Source of the DNA: Candidatus Eiseniibacteriota bacterium
Lineage (GTDB): Bacteria > Eisenbacteria > RBG-16-71-46 > CAIMUX01 > VGJL01
NCBI GenBank assembly: GCA_014729455.1
Contig: WJJW01000440.1
Coordinates: 1 to 6,041 of the forward strand
DNA length: 6,041 bases
Reading direction: 5' to 3'
The notes under the pieces were generated by a model. That model was not told the origin of the DNA. It made no database searches and was given only the letters and a program-made list of their open reading frames with translations. Below are positions 1 through 5,533 of this stretch, piece by piece (within the stretch, counting starts at the first letter, position 1; every line of letters starts with the position of its first letter). Made by a program: the position numbers and the translations under genes.

Positions 1-1343
1 AAGCTGGGCGGGCTGTACTTCCCGACCACCAGCACGGCGGTGTCGTGCGTCTCTCCGAAGTCGAAGAGGTCGAACGAACCGACGTCCTCGCCGTCCAGCG
101 GGATCGATCCGACGCCGACGGTTTCCTCCCCGTCCATGAGGAGAACGCGCGGCGCCCAGGTTCCGATGTTGTCGCCGTCGAAGTGCAGCCGCTGGGGCAG
201 CCCGTCGATCATCCGGACGTAGTCGGCGGCGTATCCACGAACGAACGCCTCGGTCGGCGGGATCGGGTAAGCGTTCTGCAGCGCCGCGTTGAACGCGGGA
301 AGCTCCTCCCCGACGTAGCCGTACCGTCCGTCCTCGAAATCGGGGTCGTCGAGATAGTTCGCGCAGGTCCAGTCGCTGAACAGCGCCCGGAAGTCCCGAT
401 CCGATCCCAGGACGGCCAGTGCGTTGTCGTATCCGACCGTGCTGTTGGCCGGCTCGTCCATCACCGTTCGCACCGCGTCGACGGACAGATCGAACTGCTC
501 GAAGAAGTAGAGGGTCCAGAGGTAGACCTGGATGTAGTCGGACCACGCTCCGCCGAAGTCGGTCAGGTCGTTGTCCGGCTGGTTGGGGAACCCGCTGACG
601 TTGTCCGGGTTTCCGTAGAGCCACATCGCCAGCTCCGCCATCCCCTCGTCGACCCAGCTCGATTCGTTCTCGTCGGCCAGCCAGTGGATCTGGTGCTCGA
701 ACTCGTGCGCCTGCACGGCGATCAGGTATTCTCCGCCCGGATCGAAGTCGCTCGAGTTCATGTACAGCACCTCGCATTCGTTGGAGGCGAACTGCTGGGA
801 CCCGTCCGGGTACTGATCGAAGATCCAGAAGAAGCCGTCCGCGGCGACGTCGAAGTCGTAGTAGAGGACGTAGATCTTCGGATCGTCGTCCAGTGCGTCC
901 GGCGCCGGGCCGAAGTAGGTCGTGTTGATGTCGTAGATCCCCATGTCGGAATGCATGCCGAGAGAGGAGTTGTCCCAGGCCTCGACGATCGCGTCGACGT
1001 CCTCCTGGTCGACGTTCGTCAACCATTGCGAGTCCTCGACGACGACGTAGACGTTCTCTCCCTCCCCCCGGACCGTGCACATCTTCTCCTCGTAGACCGG
1101 GAAGCCGTTCAGGAGCCACGTGTACCAGAGCCAGGAGTCTCCGACGTCCGGGTTGTCGGGGGGTGCCATCGGGTGGTCGCCGGCATTCGTGGGGACCATC
1201 TGATCCGGCGGTACGGATCGCACCAGATCGCGGTAGGGTTGCAACTCGTGGTTCCAGCAGCGGACCGTTTCCTCCGCAGCCTCCGCCGCGCCGGCGCCGA
1301 AGAGGAGAGCGAGCGCGACGAGGATGATCGTCTTCCTGAGCAT
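1..1343 (-). CDS. Secreted HExxH zinc metallopeptidase (gluzincin, M30/hyicolysin-like), C-terminus cut by window edge
   Basis: A reading frame open from an ATG at 1343 to the left edge gives 447 residues, with no stop in the window. Residues 1-22 form a signal peptide: RKT, then a hydrophobic stretch, then an A-E-A cleavage site. HEFEH at 213-217 is an HExxH zinc site with catalytic E214. It is followed by WVDEG at 230-234, where E233 is the likely third zinc ligand and E237 an alternative. This W-x-(D/N)-E-G arrangement is typical of gluzincins, and the sequence around it recalls the M30 (hyicolysin) group. That family placement is recollection, not a search. Residues 95-175, with a VYVVVED segment and several Asp-rich turns, fit the N-terminal half of such a catalytic domain. 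About 210 residues follow the active site and could be the rest of the peptidase plus a beta-rich domain. The start is supported by AGGAGG five bases upstream. The likely role is extracellular or periplasmic proteolysis; the substrate is unknown. Confidence 0.85.
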   Translation of the reverse strand, partial: MLRKTIILVALALLFGAGAAEAAEETVRCWNHELQPYRDLVRSVPPDQMVPTNAGDHPMAPPDNPDVGDSWLWYTWLLNGFPVYEEKMCTVRGEGENVYVVVEDSQWLTNVDQEDVDAIVEAWDNSSLGMHSDMGIYDINTTYFGPAPDALDDDPKIYVLYYDFDVAADGFFWIFDQYPDGSQQFASNECEVLYMNSSDFDPGGEYLIAVQAHEFEHQIHWLADENESSWVDEGMAELAMWLYGNPDNVSGFPNQPDNDLTDFGGAWSDYIQVYLWTLYFFEQFDLSVDAVRTVMDEPANSTVGYDNALAVLGSDRDFRALFSDWTCANYLDDPDFEDGRYGYVGEELPAFNAALQNAYPIPPTEAFVRGYAADYVRMIDGLPQRLHFDGDNIGTWAPRVLLMDGEETVGVGSIPLDGEDVGSFDLFDFGETHDTAVLVVGKYSPPS

Positions 1344-1348
1344 CGGGA

Positions 1349-1354
1349 CCTCCT
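1349..1354 (-). promoter_or_regulatory. Shine-Dalgarno site of the metallopeptidase gene
   Basis: AGGAGG read on the minus strand, five bases before the ATG at 1343. It is a perfect match to the anti-SD sequence and fixes the start codon. Confidence 0.85.
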
Positions 1355-1357
1355 AGC

Positions 1358-1374
1358 GGCCCGGCGTGCGGGCC
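1358..1374 (-). other. GC-rich hairpin in the metallopeptidase 5' leader
   Basis: GGCCCG at 1358-1363 pairs with CGGGCC at 1369-1374 around the five-base loop at 1364-1368. In the minus-strand transcript it lies just before the AGGAGG site, three bases away. It could stabilise the leader or influence ribosome access. A chance GC-rich inverted repeat is also possible. Confidence 0.4.
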
Positions 1375-1410
1375 TCTCTCAGGACCACGGGTGAAATCGT
1401 CTAATGGATC

Positions 1411-1439
1411 ACTGTAGCAGATTCGATCGCTGCTTTCAC
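1411..1439 (-). promoter_or_regulatory. Predicted sigma70-type promoter of the metallopeptidase gene
   Basis: On the minus strand, GTGAAA (1439-1434) resembles a -35 box with 4 of 6 matches. After a 17-base spacer comes TACAGT (1416-1411), 4 of 6, preceded by TGC, which makes an extended -10. The predicted start near 1404 leaves a leader of about 60 bases that contains the hairpin and the SD site. The -35 box overlaps that of the opposite promoter. Confidence 0.5.
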
Positions 1440-1463
1440 CCTCGCGAAGGATCGATGTATCCT
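1435..1463 (+). promoter_or_regulatory. Predicted sigma70-type promoter of the Omp85-like gene
   Basis: TTCACC (1435-1440) matches the -35 consensus at 4 of 6 positions. After 17 bases comes TATCCT (1458-1463), 4 of 6, with a TG directly before it. Transcription would begin around 1470, one or two bases before the ATG at 1472, giving a leaderless or nearly leaderless mRNA. The call is weaker than the others because the extended TG lacks the usual one-base gap. Confidence 0.4.
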
Positions 1464-1471
1464 CCCGGTCT

Positions 1472-3115
1472 ATGGCTGGTTCGCGCGATCTGGCTCGTCG
1501 ATCCGCGCTTTCGTTTCTCCTTGCGCTCACGCTGCCCGTGGTCGCGGTCTGCCAAGAGAGCATCGCGCGCATCGAGATCGAATCCGCTCCCGTGTTCCCC
1601 GACACGACCGAGGAATCGCTTCCCTGGATCCTCCGTCTGGCGAACCGTCTCCACGTGACCACGCGCGAGGGGGTGATCCGAACCGAGATGCTCCTCGACG
1701 AGGGGGAGCCGTACGACTCCCTCCGGGTTCGGGAGTCCGAACGGCTCCTCCGCGACCGTGGTCTGTTCGAATCCGTGGAGTTGACGGCGGTCCCGGCCGA
1801 CAGCGGGCGGATCGTCCGGGTGCGGACCCAGGACCTCTGGACCCTCTCGGTGATCCTCTCGGCCGAGAAGCAGGCCGATCTCTCCTCGCTCACGATCGGG
1901 ATGGAGGACAGCAACGTCTTCGGGACGGGAAACGAGATCTCTTGGACGCAGAGCTTTTCCACGGACGAGGACGGCCTGATCGCCTCCCTGGCGATGCCCC
2001 GCCTCGGCAAGACGCGGGCCGCCCTCGGGCTCCTCTACGCCGACCTCGACGATTCCCGCGCCCGTTCGGTCGCGCTCGGCCGCCATCCCGAGACGCCCTT
2101 CGACCGGTTCGGCTGGGGAGTCCGGGTCCGGACGAATCGGGGACGGCAGCGCTTCTTCGACGAGGGAGAGGAGATCGGGGACTCGAGGTTCGAACGGACC
2201 GGCGGATCCGTCTTCGCCGGACGCTACACGGGTCGGGACCTGCAGATCGGGGCCGGAGCCGGATGGGTCGAGCGGCGCCTGGAGCCGCGCGGCGAGCCCC
2301 GCTCCACCGCCGCCGGGTACCCTCCCCCTCCCGAATTCGACGCCGCGCGCCACCGCGGCCCGATCCTCTACGCAGGGGCGATGCGGAGGCGCTTCGTCGA
2401 GGCGCGCAACCTGGAACGATACGGAACGGTCGAGGACGTGCCGATCGGATGGAGCGTGCTCGCGACCGCCGGACCCAACCTCCTCCATGACGAGGATCCC
2501 GAGCGCGCCTTCGCGATCTGGTCGCATCTCGCCGGATCGTGGTTCCACCGATCCCGATTCGGTGTCTCCGTGGAGTGCGTCGCCCAGGGCTTCCTCACAC
2601 ACGACCGGCGTCCCGGTGAACGTCGGATCGACGCGACCGCCAGCACCCTCTGGCACCCGACCGACCGGTGGCTCGCCGTCCTCCACGGCTCGGTGCTCGT
2701 CGGCGCCGATCGAACCGGGACCGCCGTCCGGTATCTCGGAACCGACAGCGGGCTTCGCGGCTTTCCGACCCGCGAGATCGAGACGCGCGACCTGTTCCTG
2801 GCCGGCCTCGAGGCGCGGTACTGGACCGGGATCGAGGTCTTGTGGACCGGGATCGGCTTCAACGCGTTCACCGACACCGCTCTTCCGAGCCGGGGATCGA
2901 TCGGCGAGGGAACGCGATGGCGCACGGGGGCGGGCTGCGGTCTCCTGCTCGGTCTGAAGAAGTCGCTCCGGCGACCGGTGCGGATCGAGATCGCCTGGAG
3001 GACCGACGAGGACGCGGCCCCGACACTGACGGTCAGCACGAGCGCCGTGCTCCGTGCGGTGCCGGCGATCCTCTTCCCGAATCCGGTGACGGCGTTCGCG
3101 CGCGCCGGACGTTGA
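1472..3115 (+). CDS. Compact one-POTRA Omp85/BamA-superfamily outer-membrane protein
   Basis: The 547-residue product has a signal peptide (basic RDLARR, hydrophobic core about 11-26). A single POTRA-like domain follows at about 66-122, with the typical order of strand, helix ('RVRESERLLRDRGLF') and strand. From about 135 to the end it alternates short amphipathic strands and charged loops, as in a 16-strand barrel. Two Omp85 landmarks appear in the right order: GLRGFP at 427-432, carrying the R-G-F loop-6 motif (R429), and F-T-D-T at 466-469, resembling the following FxDxG strand. BamA has five POTRAs and about 800 residues, so this is a small relative, possibly a secretion pore or lipid/protein insertase; its role cannot be told. 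The last strand ends near 528 and is followed by about 19 residues ending in Arg, not a terminal Phe. No SD site precedes the ATG. It is the first ATG, GTG or TTG after an in-frame stop at 1415. Confidence 0.85.
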   Translation: MAGSRDLARRSALSFLLALTLPVVAVCQESIARIEIESAPVFPDTTEESLPWILRLANRLHVTTREGVIRTEMLLDEGEPYDSLRVRESERLLRDRGLFESVELTAVPADSGRIVRVRTQDLWTLSVILSAEKQADLSSLTIGMEDSNVFGTGNEISWTQSFSTDEDGLIASLAMPRLGKTRAALGLLYADLDDSRARSVALGRHPETPFDRFGWGVRVRTNRGRQRFFDEGEEIGDSRFERTGGSVFAGRYTGRDLQIGAGAGWVERRLEPRGEPRSTAAGYPPPPEFDAARHRGPILYAGAMRRRFVEARNLERYGTVEDVPIGWSVLATAGPNLLHDEDPERAFAIWSHLAGSWFHRSRFGVSVECVAQGFLTHDRRPGERRIDATASTLWHPTDRWLAVLHGSVLVGADRTGTAVRYLGTDSGLRGFPTREIETRDLFLAGLEARYWTGIEVLWTGIGFNAFTDTALPSRGSIGEGTRWRTGAGCGLLLGLKKSLRRPVRIEIAWRTDEDAAPTLTVSTSAVLRAVPAILFPNPVTAFARAGR

Positions 3116-3124
3116 ACGAAACGA

Positions 3125-3153
3125 CTGACCGCGTCGCGAGCCGGTGCTACACT
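3125..3153 (+). promoter_or_regulatory. Predicted extended -10 promoter of the 3180 gene
   Basis: CTGACC (3125-3130) matches the -35 consensus at 4 of 6. After a 17-base spacer comes TACACT (3148-3153), preceded by TGC as an extended -10. The predicted start near 3160 leaves about 20 bases containing the SD site. The box begins ten bases after the stop of the upstream gene, so the two plus-strand genes need not be co-transcribed. An imperfect inverted repeat (3138-3144 with 3158-3164, one G-T pair) brackets the -10. Confidence 0.55.
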
Positions 3154-3168
3154 GCCGCCGGTTCGACC

Positions 3169-3174
3169 AGGAGG
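3169..3174 (+). promoter_or_regulatory. Shine-Dalgarno site deciding the start at 3180
   Basis: AGGAGG five bases before ATG 3180. It favours this start over the in-frame GTG at 3144, which would add 12 residues and lies across the predicted -10 box. Confidence 0.85.
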
Positions 3175-3179
3175 TCTCG

Positions 3180-4058
3180 ATGCGCCGCCGTCTCCATCCC
3201 CGAATCCTCGCCCTCGCCGCTCTTCTGACGATCGCTTTCACGCCCTTTCCGCTGAACGCCGAGGTCCTCGATCGCGGCGACGAGGAGGGCCAGCGCCCCG
3301 ATCCGGACGAGCGGCCGTTCGTCGTCCTTCTCGGCGGGCTCGCCTCGATCGAGCGGGACGCCACTGCGGCCGACTTCGCGGACCGGGGCCTTCTCGGGCT
3401 GCGGATCGGCTTCTCGAAGGAGAGGAGGCTTGCGGAGGACGAGACGGTCCGGCGGTTCTCCGCGCGCAACCTGTTCGTCGAGCGCTCCTCCTCCGAGCCG
3501 GCTGACGCGTCCGAAGAGGAGATCGAGACGAGCGCCTGGCGCTTCGGCCTGTCCGACACCGACGGGGAAGGCTACCGGATCGGCACCGGCGCGCTCACCG
3601 TGATCGGGACCCACGCCGGCGCGATGGGATGGTCCTTCATCGACCTCGAAGAGGATCGCCTCGAGGAGACCGACCCGAACGCCTACCGCCGGATCGATCC
3701 ATTCCTCGATCACGTCCGCTTCGGGACCTCGTGGCGCGGCGGCCTTCGGATCTCTCCGCACCGCAACCTCGCCGTTCAGGCCGACTACCAGCGCGCGATC
3801 CTGTTCCCCGCAACGAAAGGGCTCGACCTGATCCTCTCGAACGCGCTGGAGGCGATCGCGCTGGCGGCGATCGATCCGTTCCTGGCCGAGGTGGCCGAGC
3901 GGGCGCCGCGGGCCGTTCCGGTCCTCGGCTTCCTGTTCCGCGGGGGGATCCTGTACGGGCTCTACGAGCTGCGCCAGGAGAACATGCACTGGCCGCTCGA
4001 CACCGCGCCGCCCCTCAGCGACGACTCGTTCCGATTCGGGATCGAGGTGGTCTTCTAG
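3180..4058 (+). CDS. Exported, probable outer-membrane protein of unrecognised family
   Basis: The product has 292 residues and starts at the ATG behind a perfect SD site. Residues 1-27 form a signal peptide (RRR, hydrophobic core 9-20, cleavage after L-N-A). I do not recognise the family. After an acidic linker (31-46) come strand-like segments at about 48-54, 70-80, 118-124 and 130-155, then at 178-205. Between them is a charged loop rich in Glu and Ser (about 101-118). Residues 213-262 are different: a largely hydrophobic, helix-like stretch (LDLILSNALEAIALAAIDPF followed by VPVLGFLFRGGILYGLYEL). The chain ends in an amphipathic strand, FRFGIEVVF, with a terminal Phe as in outer-membrane barrels. 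A small barrel with an inserted helical hairpin would fit. Its position after an Omp85 gene suggests an envelope role only. It converges with the dehydrogenase gene, leaving three bases between stops. Confidence 0.8.
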   Translation: MRRRLHPRILALAALLTIAFTPFPLNAEVLDRGDEEGQRPDPDERPFVVLLGGLASIERDATAADFADRGLLGLRIGFSKERRLAEDETVRRFSARNLFVERSSSEPADASEEEIETSAWRFGLSDTDGEGYRIGTGALTVIGTHAGAMGWSFIDLEEDRLEETDPNAYRRIDPFLDHVRFGTSWRGGLRISPHRNLAVQADYQRAILFPATKGLDLILSNALEAIALAAIDPFLAEVAERAPRAVPVLGFLFRGGILYGLYELRQENMHWPLDTAPPLSDDSFRFGIEVVF

Positions 4059-4061
4059 CGA

Positions 4062-4826
4062 TCACGTTTCCCGGCGGACGATCGTCGCCGATCCCTGGGC
4101 CTCCGGGAGGAGCAGCATCTCGGCGACGTTGACGTGCGCCGGGCGGGTGGCGACGTAGAGGATCGCATCGGCGACGTCCTCGCCCGACAGGGGCTTCATC
4201 CCGCGATAGACCGACTTCGCCCTCTCCGCGTCGCCGTGGAAACGAACCAGGCTGAACTCGGTCTCGACCATTCCGGGATCGACCGTGCTGATCCGGATCG
4301 GGGTCCCCGCGTAGTCCATCCGCATTCCGGCGGTGAGCGCCCGCACCGCCGCCTTCGTGGCGCAGTAGACGTTGCCGCCGGGATACGATTCGTGTCCGGC
4401 GATCGAACCGACGTTGATCACGTCTCCCCGGCCGCGTTCCAGCATCCCGGGCAAGACCGTCTTCGAGACGTGGAGGAGCCCCTTGACGTTCGTGTCGATC
4501 ATCTCCTCCCAGTCGGAGAGCAGCCCCTCGTGGACCGGCTCCAGACCGCGGCTCAACCCGGCGTTGTTGACCAGCACGTCGATCGCGCGGAACCGCTCCG
4601 GCAGGCCGCCGATCGCCCGCTCGACCGCGACGGGATCCCGCACGTCCAGCACGAGCGGATGCACGTCCACCTGCGCGCCCAGCTCGGAAGCGATCTCCCC
4701 CAACCGATCCCTCCGGCGAGCCGCGAGCACGAGCCGCGCCCCCTTCCGCCCGAACGCACGGGCGCAGGCGCGGCCGATCCCGCTGCTCGCCCCCGTGATC
4801 AGCACGATCCGGTCCTTGCAGTCCAT
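4062..4826 (-). CDS. ydfG: NADP-dependent short-chain dehydrogenase, YdfG (3-hydroxy acid/serine dehydrogenase) type
   Basis: A 254-residue cytosolic oxidoreductase with a classical SDR Rossmann fold. The cofactor motif TGASSGIG is at 11-18, with Arg37-Arg38 after the second strand, which favours NADP(H). NNAG is at 87-90, the structural Asn at 113, and the catalytic set is Ser141, Tyr154 and Lys158 (YCATK). PGMVETEF lies at 184-191. The phrases DTNxKGL, GGNVYxATKAxVR, TEFSxVRF and PAHVN match what I recall of E. coli YdfG, which oxidises L-allo-threonine, serine and 3-hydroxypropionate-type substrates. Length is close to that family's roughly 250. The substrate here is inferred and the symbol denotes family type. 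ATG 4826 has AGGGAGGG five bases upstream. An in-frame GTG at 4871 would add 15 polar residues without SDR similarity. It is the only clearly cytosolic product in the window. Confidence 0.9.
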   Translation of the reverse strand: MDCKDRIVLITGASSGIGRACARAFGRKGARLVLAARRRDRLGEIASELGAQVDVHPLVLDVRDPVAVERAIGGLPERFRAIDVLVNNAGLSRGLEPVHEGLLSDWEEMIDTNVKGLLHVSKTVLPGMLERGRGDVINVGSIAGHESYPGGNVYCATKAAVRALTAGMRMDYAGTPIRISTVDPGMVETEFSLVRFHGDAERAKSVYRGMKPLSGEDVADAILYVATRPAHVNVAEMLLLPEAQGSATIVRRET

Positions 4827-4831
4827 CGGGT

Positions 4832-4839
4832 CCCTCCCT
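4832..4839 (-). promoter_or_regulatory. Shine-Dalgarno site of the dehydrogenase gene
   Basis: AGGGAGGG on the minus strand, five bases before ATG 4826. It supports that start over the GTG at 4871, which has no comparable site. Confidence 0.7.
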
Positions 4840-4877
4840 TCCGACCGGCCGATCCGGTCTCTCCCGTCCACCCGCGC

Positions 4878-4886
4878 ACCTTAGCA
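4878..4886 (-). promoter_or_regulatory. Possible extended -10 box for the dehydrogenase gene
   Basis: TGCTAAGGT on the minus strand carries the TGn extension and three of six -10 positions, including the first TA and last T. No good -35 is seen at 17 bases; a 4 of 6 match needs a 19-base spacer. The predicted start near 4871 would leave a leader of about 45 bases to ATG 4826. Confidence 0.3.
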
Positions 4887-4897
4887 CCGCCGGCGGA

Positions 4898-4913
4898 CCG
4901 GTTGGGAAACCGG
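4898..4913. repeat. Perfect 6-bp inverted repeat over the -35 region
   Basis: CCGGTT (4898-4903) and AACCGG (4908-4913) are exact inverted copies around GGGA. The repeat covers the predicted -35 box of the 4979 gene, so it could be an operator, or simply a GC-rich palindrome. No regulator gene is in the window. Confidence 0.35.
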
Positions 4914-4930
4914 GACGAAGATGGTACCCT
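4902..4930 (+). promoter_or_regulatory. Predicted extended -10 promoter of the 4979 gene
   Basis: TTGGGA (4902-4907) matches the -35 consensus at 4 of 6. After 17 bases comes TACCCT (4925-4930), preceded by TGG as an extended -10. Transcription would start near 4937, giving a leader of about 42 bases with a hairpin and the SD site. Confidence 0.5.
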
Positions 4931-4944
4931 GCTGCTCGGACGAA

Positions 4945-4961
4945 CCGGGGGCGGTCCCCGG
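4945..4961 (+). other. GC-rich hairpin near the 5' end of the 4979 transcript
   Basis: CCGGGG (4945-4950) pairs with CCCCGG (4956-4961) around the five-base loop GCGGT. It would sit about eight bases from the predicted transcript start and end three bases before the SD run. No U-tract follows, so it is not a terminator. It may protect the 5' end. Confidence 0.4.
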
Positions 4962-4964
4962 AAC

Positions 4965-4973
4965 GGAAGGGAG
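4965..4973 (+). promoter_or_regulatory. Shine-Dalgarno run before the GTG start at 4979
   Basis: GGAAGGGAG ends five bases before GTG 4979. It supports use of GTG, which is immediately followed by the Lys-Lys of a signal peptide. Confidence 0.65.
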
Positions 4974-4978
4974 AGACG

Positions 4979-5533
4979 GTGAAGAAGCTCGCCATCATCG
5001 CCTGGGTGCTCGTTCTCTCGACGCCGGCGGCGACCGGCCTCGCCGCCGCGGAGGAGACGAGCGCGGCCGAGGGTCCCCTGACCTACGAGTGCGGAGACGG
5101 GATCCTCGAGGTCCGGCTCCCCGAGGGCTGGGAGGCCAATCCCCGCCTGGCTTCGGACAACATGGTGCTCGCGTTCTTCCATCCTGCGGGGATGGAGCTG
5201 GATCAGGAGATTCCGATCTGGATCTTCGTCGAGGAACGCAGCCGGCCCGGCGGTTCTTCCTTCGAGACCTGGATGGAGGAGGTCCTCGACGAAGGGGCGG
5301 TGCACGACTTCGTCGTCCAGGACAGCGCGCGGTTCGAGACCGCCGGCGGTTCCGCCCTGTACGACTACCGTTTCAACGCGTCGGTTCAGGGGGAGATCCG
5401 GGGGATCACGTTCCTCGAGACCCCGGAGGGGGCGCTTCTCTTCCGCCGCCAGGCGGACGGGCGCGGCTCCTGGGAGGAATGGGGGGACGAGGCGCTCTCG
5501 CTCGTGTCCGGCGTCCGGTTCGTCGCCCGCTAG
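4979..5533 (+). CDS. Small exported (periplasmic) protein, possibly PsbP/DcrB-like fold
   Basis: The product has 184 residues and starts at GTG behind a GGAAGGGAG run. Residues 1-24 are a clear Sec signal peptide (KK, hydrophobic 4-13, cleavage after A-A-A), with no lipobox. The mature protein has about 160 residues. Its pattern recalls the PsbP/DcrB/Mog1 alpha-beta fold: an opening strand followed by 'LPEGWEAN', then a strand (MVLAFFHP), the strand IPIWIFVEE, an amphipathic helix (SFETWMEEVLDEG), paired strands around 'GGSALYDYRF', the strands RGITFLETPEGALLFRRQ, and a closing helix before SGVRFV. This is inference from pattern alone. No catalytic residues are evident and there are no cysteines after the single one near residue 38. 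It has its own promoter, diverges from the dehydrogenase, and its stop overlaps that of the converging gene by four bases. Function unknown. Confidence 0.8.
   Translation: MKKLAIIAWVLVLSTPAATGLAAAEETSAAEGPLTYECGDGILEVRLPEGWEANPRLASDNMVLAFFHPAGMELDQEIPIWIFVEERSRPGGSSFETWMEEVLDEGAVHDFVVQDSARFETAGGSALYDYRFNASVQGEIRGITFLETPEGALLFRRQADGRGSWEEWGDEALSLVSGVRFVAR

Noticed and set aside
45..1394. A 449-codon plus-strand open frame
   Set aside because: Its codons align exactly opposite the metallopeptidase gene, which has a signal peptide, HExxH site and SD. The plus product is Val/Arg/Asp-rich with no domain logic, a GC-driven shadow.
1535..1556. Lipoprotein signal in the Omp85-like protein
   Set aside because: The Cys at residue 27 follows V-A-V. 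A lipobox needs Gly, Ala or Ser just before the Cys, and an Omp85 barrel would not be expected to be a lipoprotein.
3144..3179. Upstream GTG start for the 3180 gene
   Set aside because: It would add 12 polar residues ahead of a good signal peptide, has no SD site, and overlaps the predicted -10 box.
1436..3559. A 707-codon minus-strand open frame
   Set aside because: It lies antisense to the Omp85 gene and runs through the next promoter into the 3180 gene. Its product is low-complexity Arg/Pro/Gly/Ser-rich, with no motif and no SD-supported start.
3147..3989. A 280-codon minus-strand open frame
   Set aside because: It is antisense to the 3180 gene, whose signal peptide, SD and terminal Phe are convincing. 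The product has the composition of a shadow.
4059..4084. Possible bidirectional terminator between the convergent genes
   Set aside because: The only pairing is a 5-bp CGATC/GATCG stem with a 16-base loop that extends into the dehydrogenase, with no T-tract.
4134..4982. A 282-codon plus-strand open frame
   Set aside because: It is antisense to the dehydrogenase, which carries the full set of SDR motifs.
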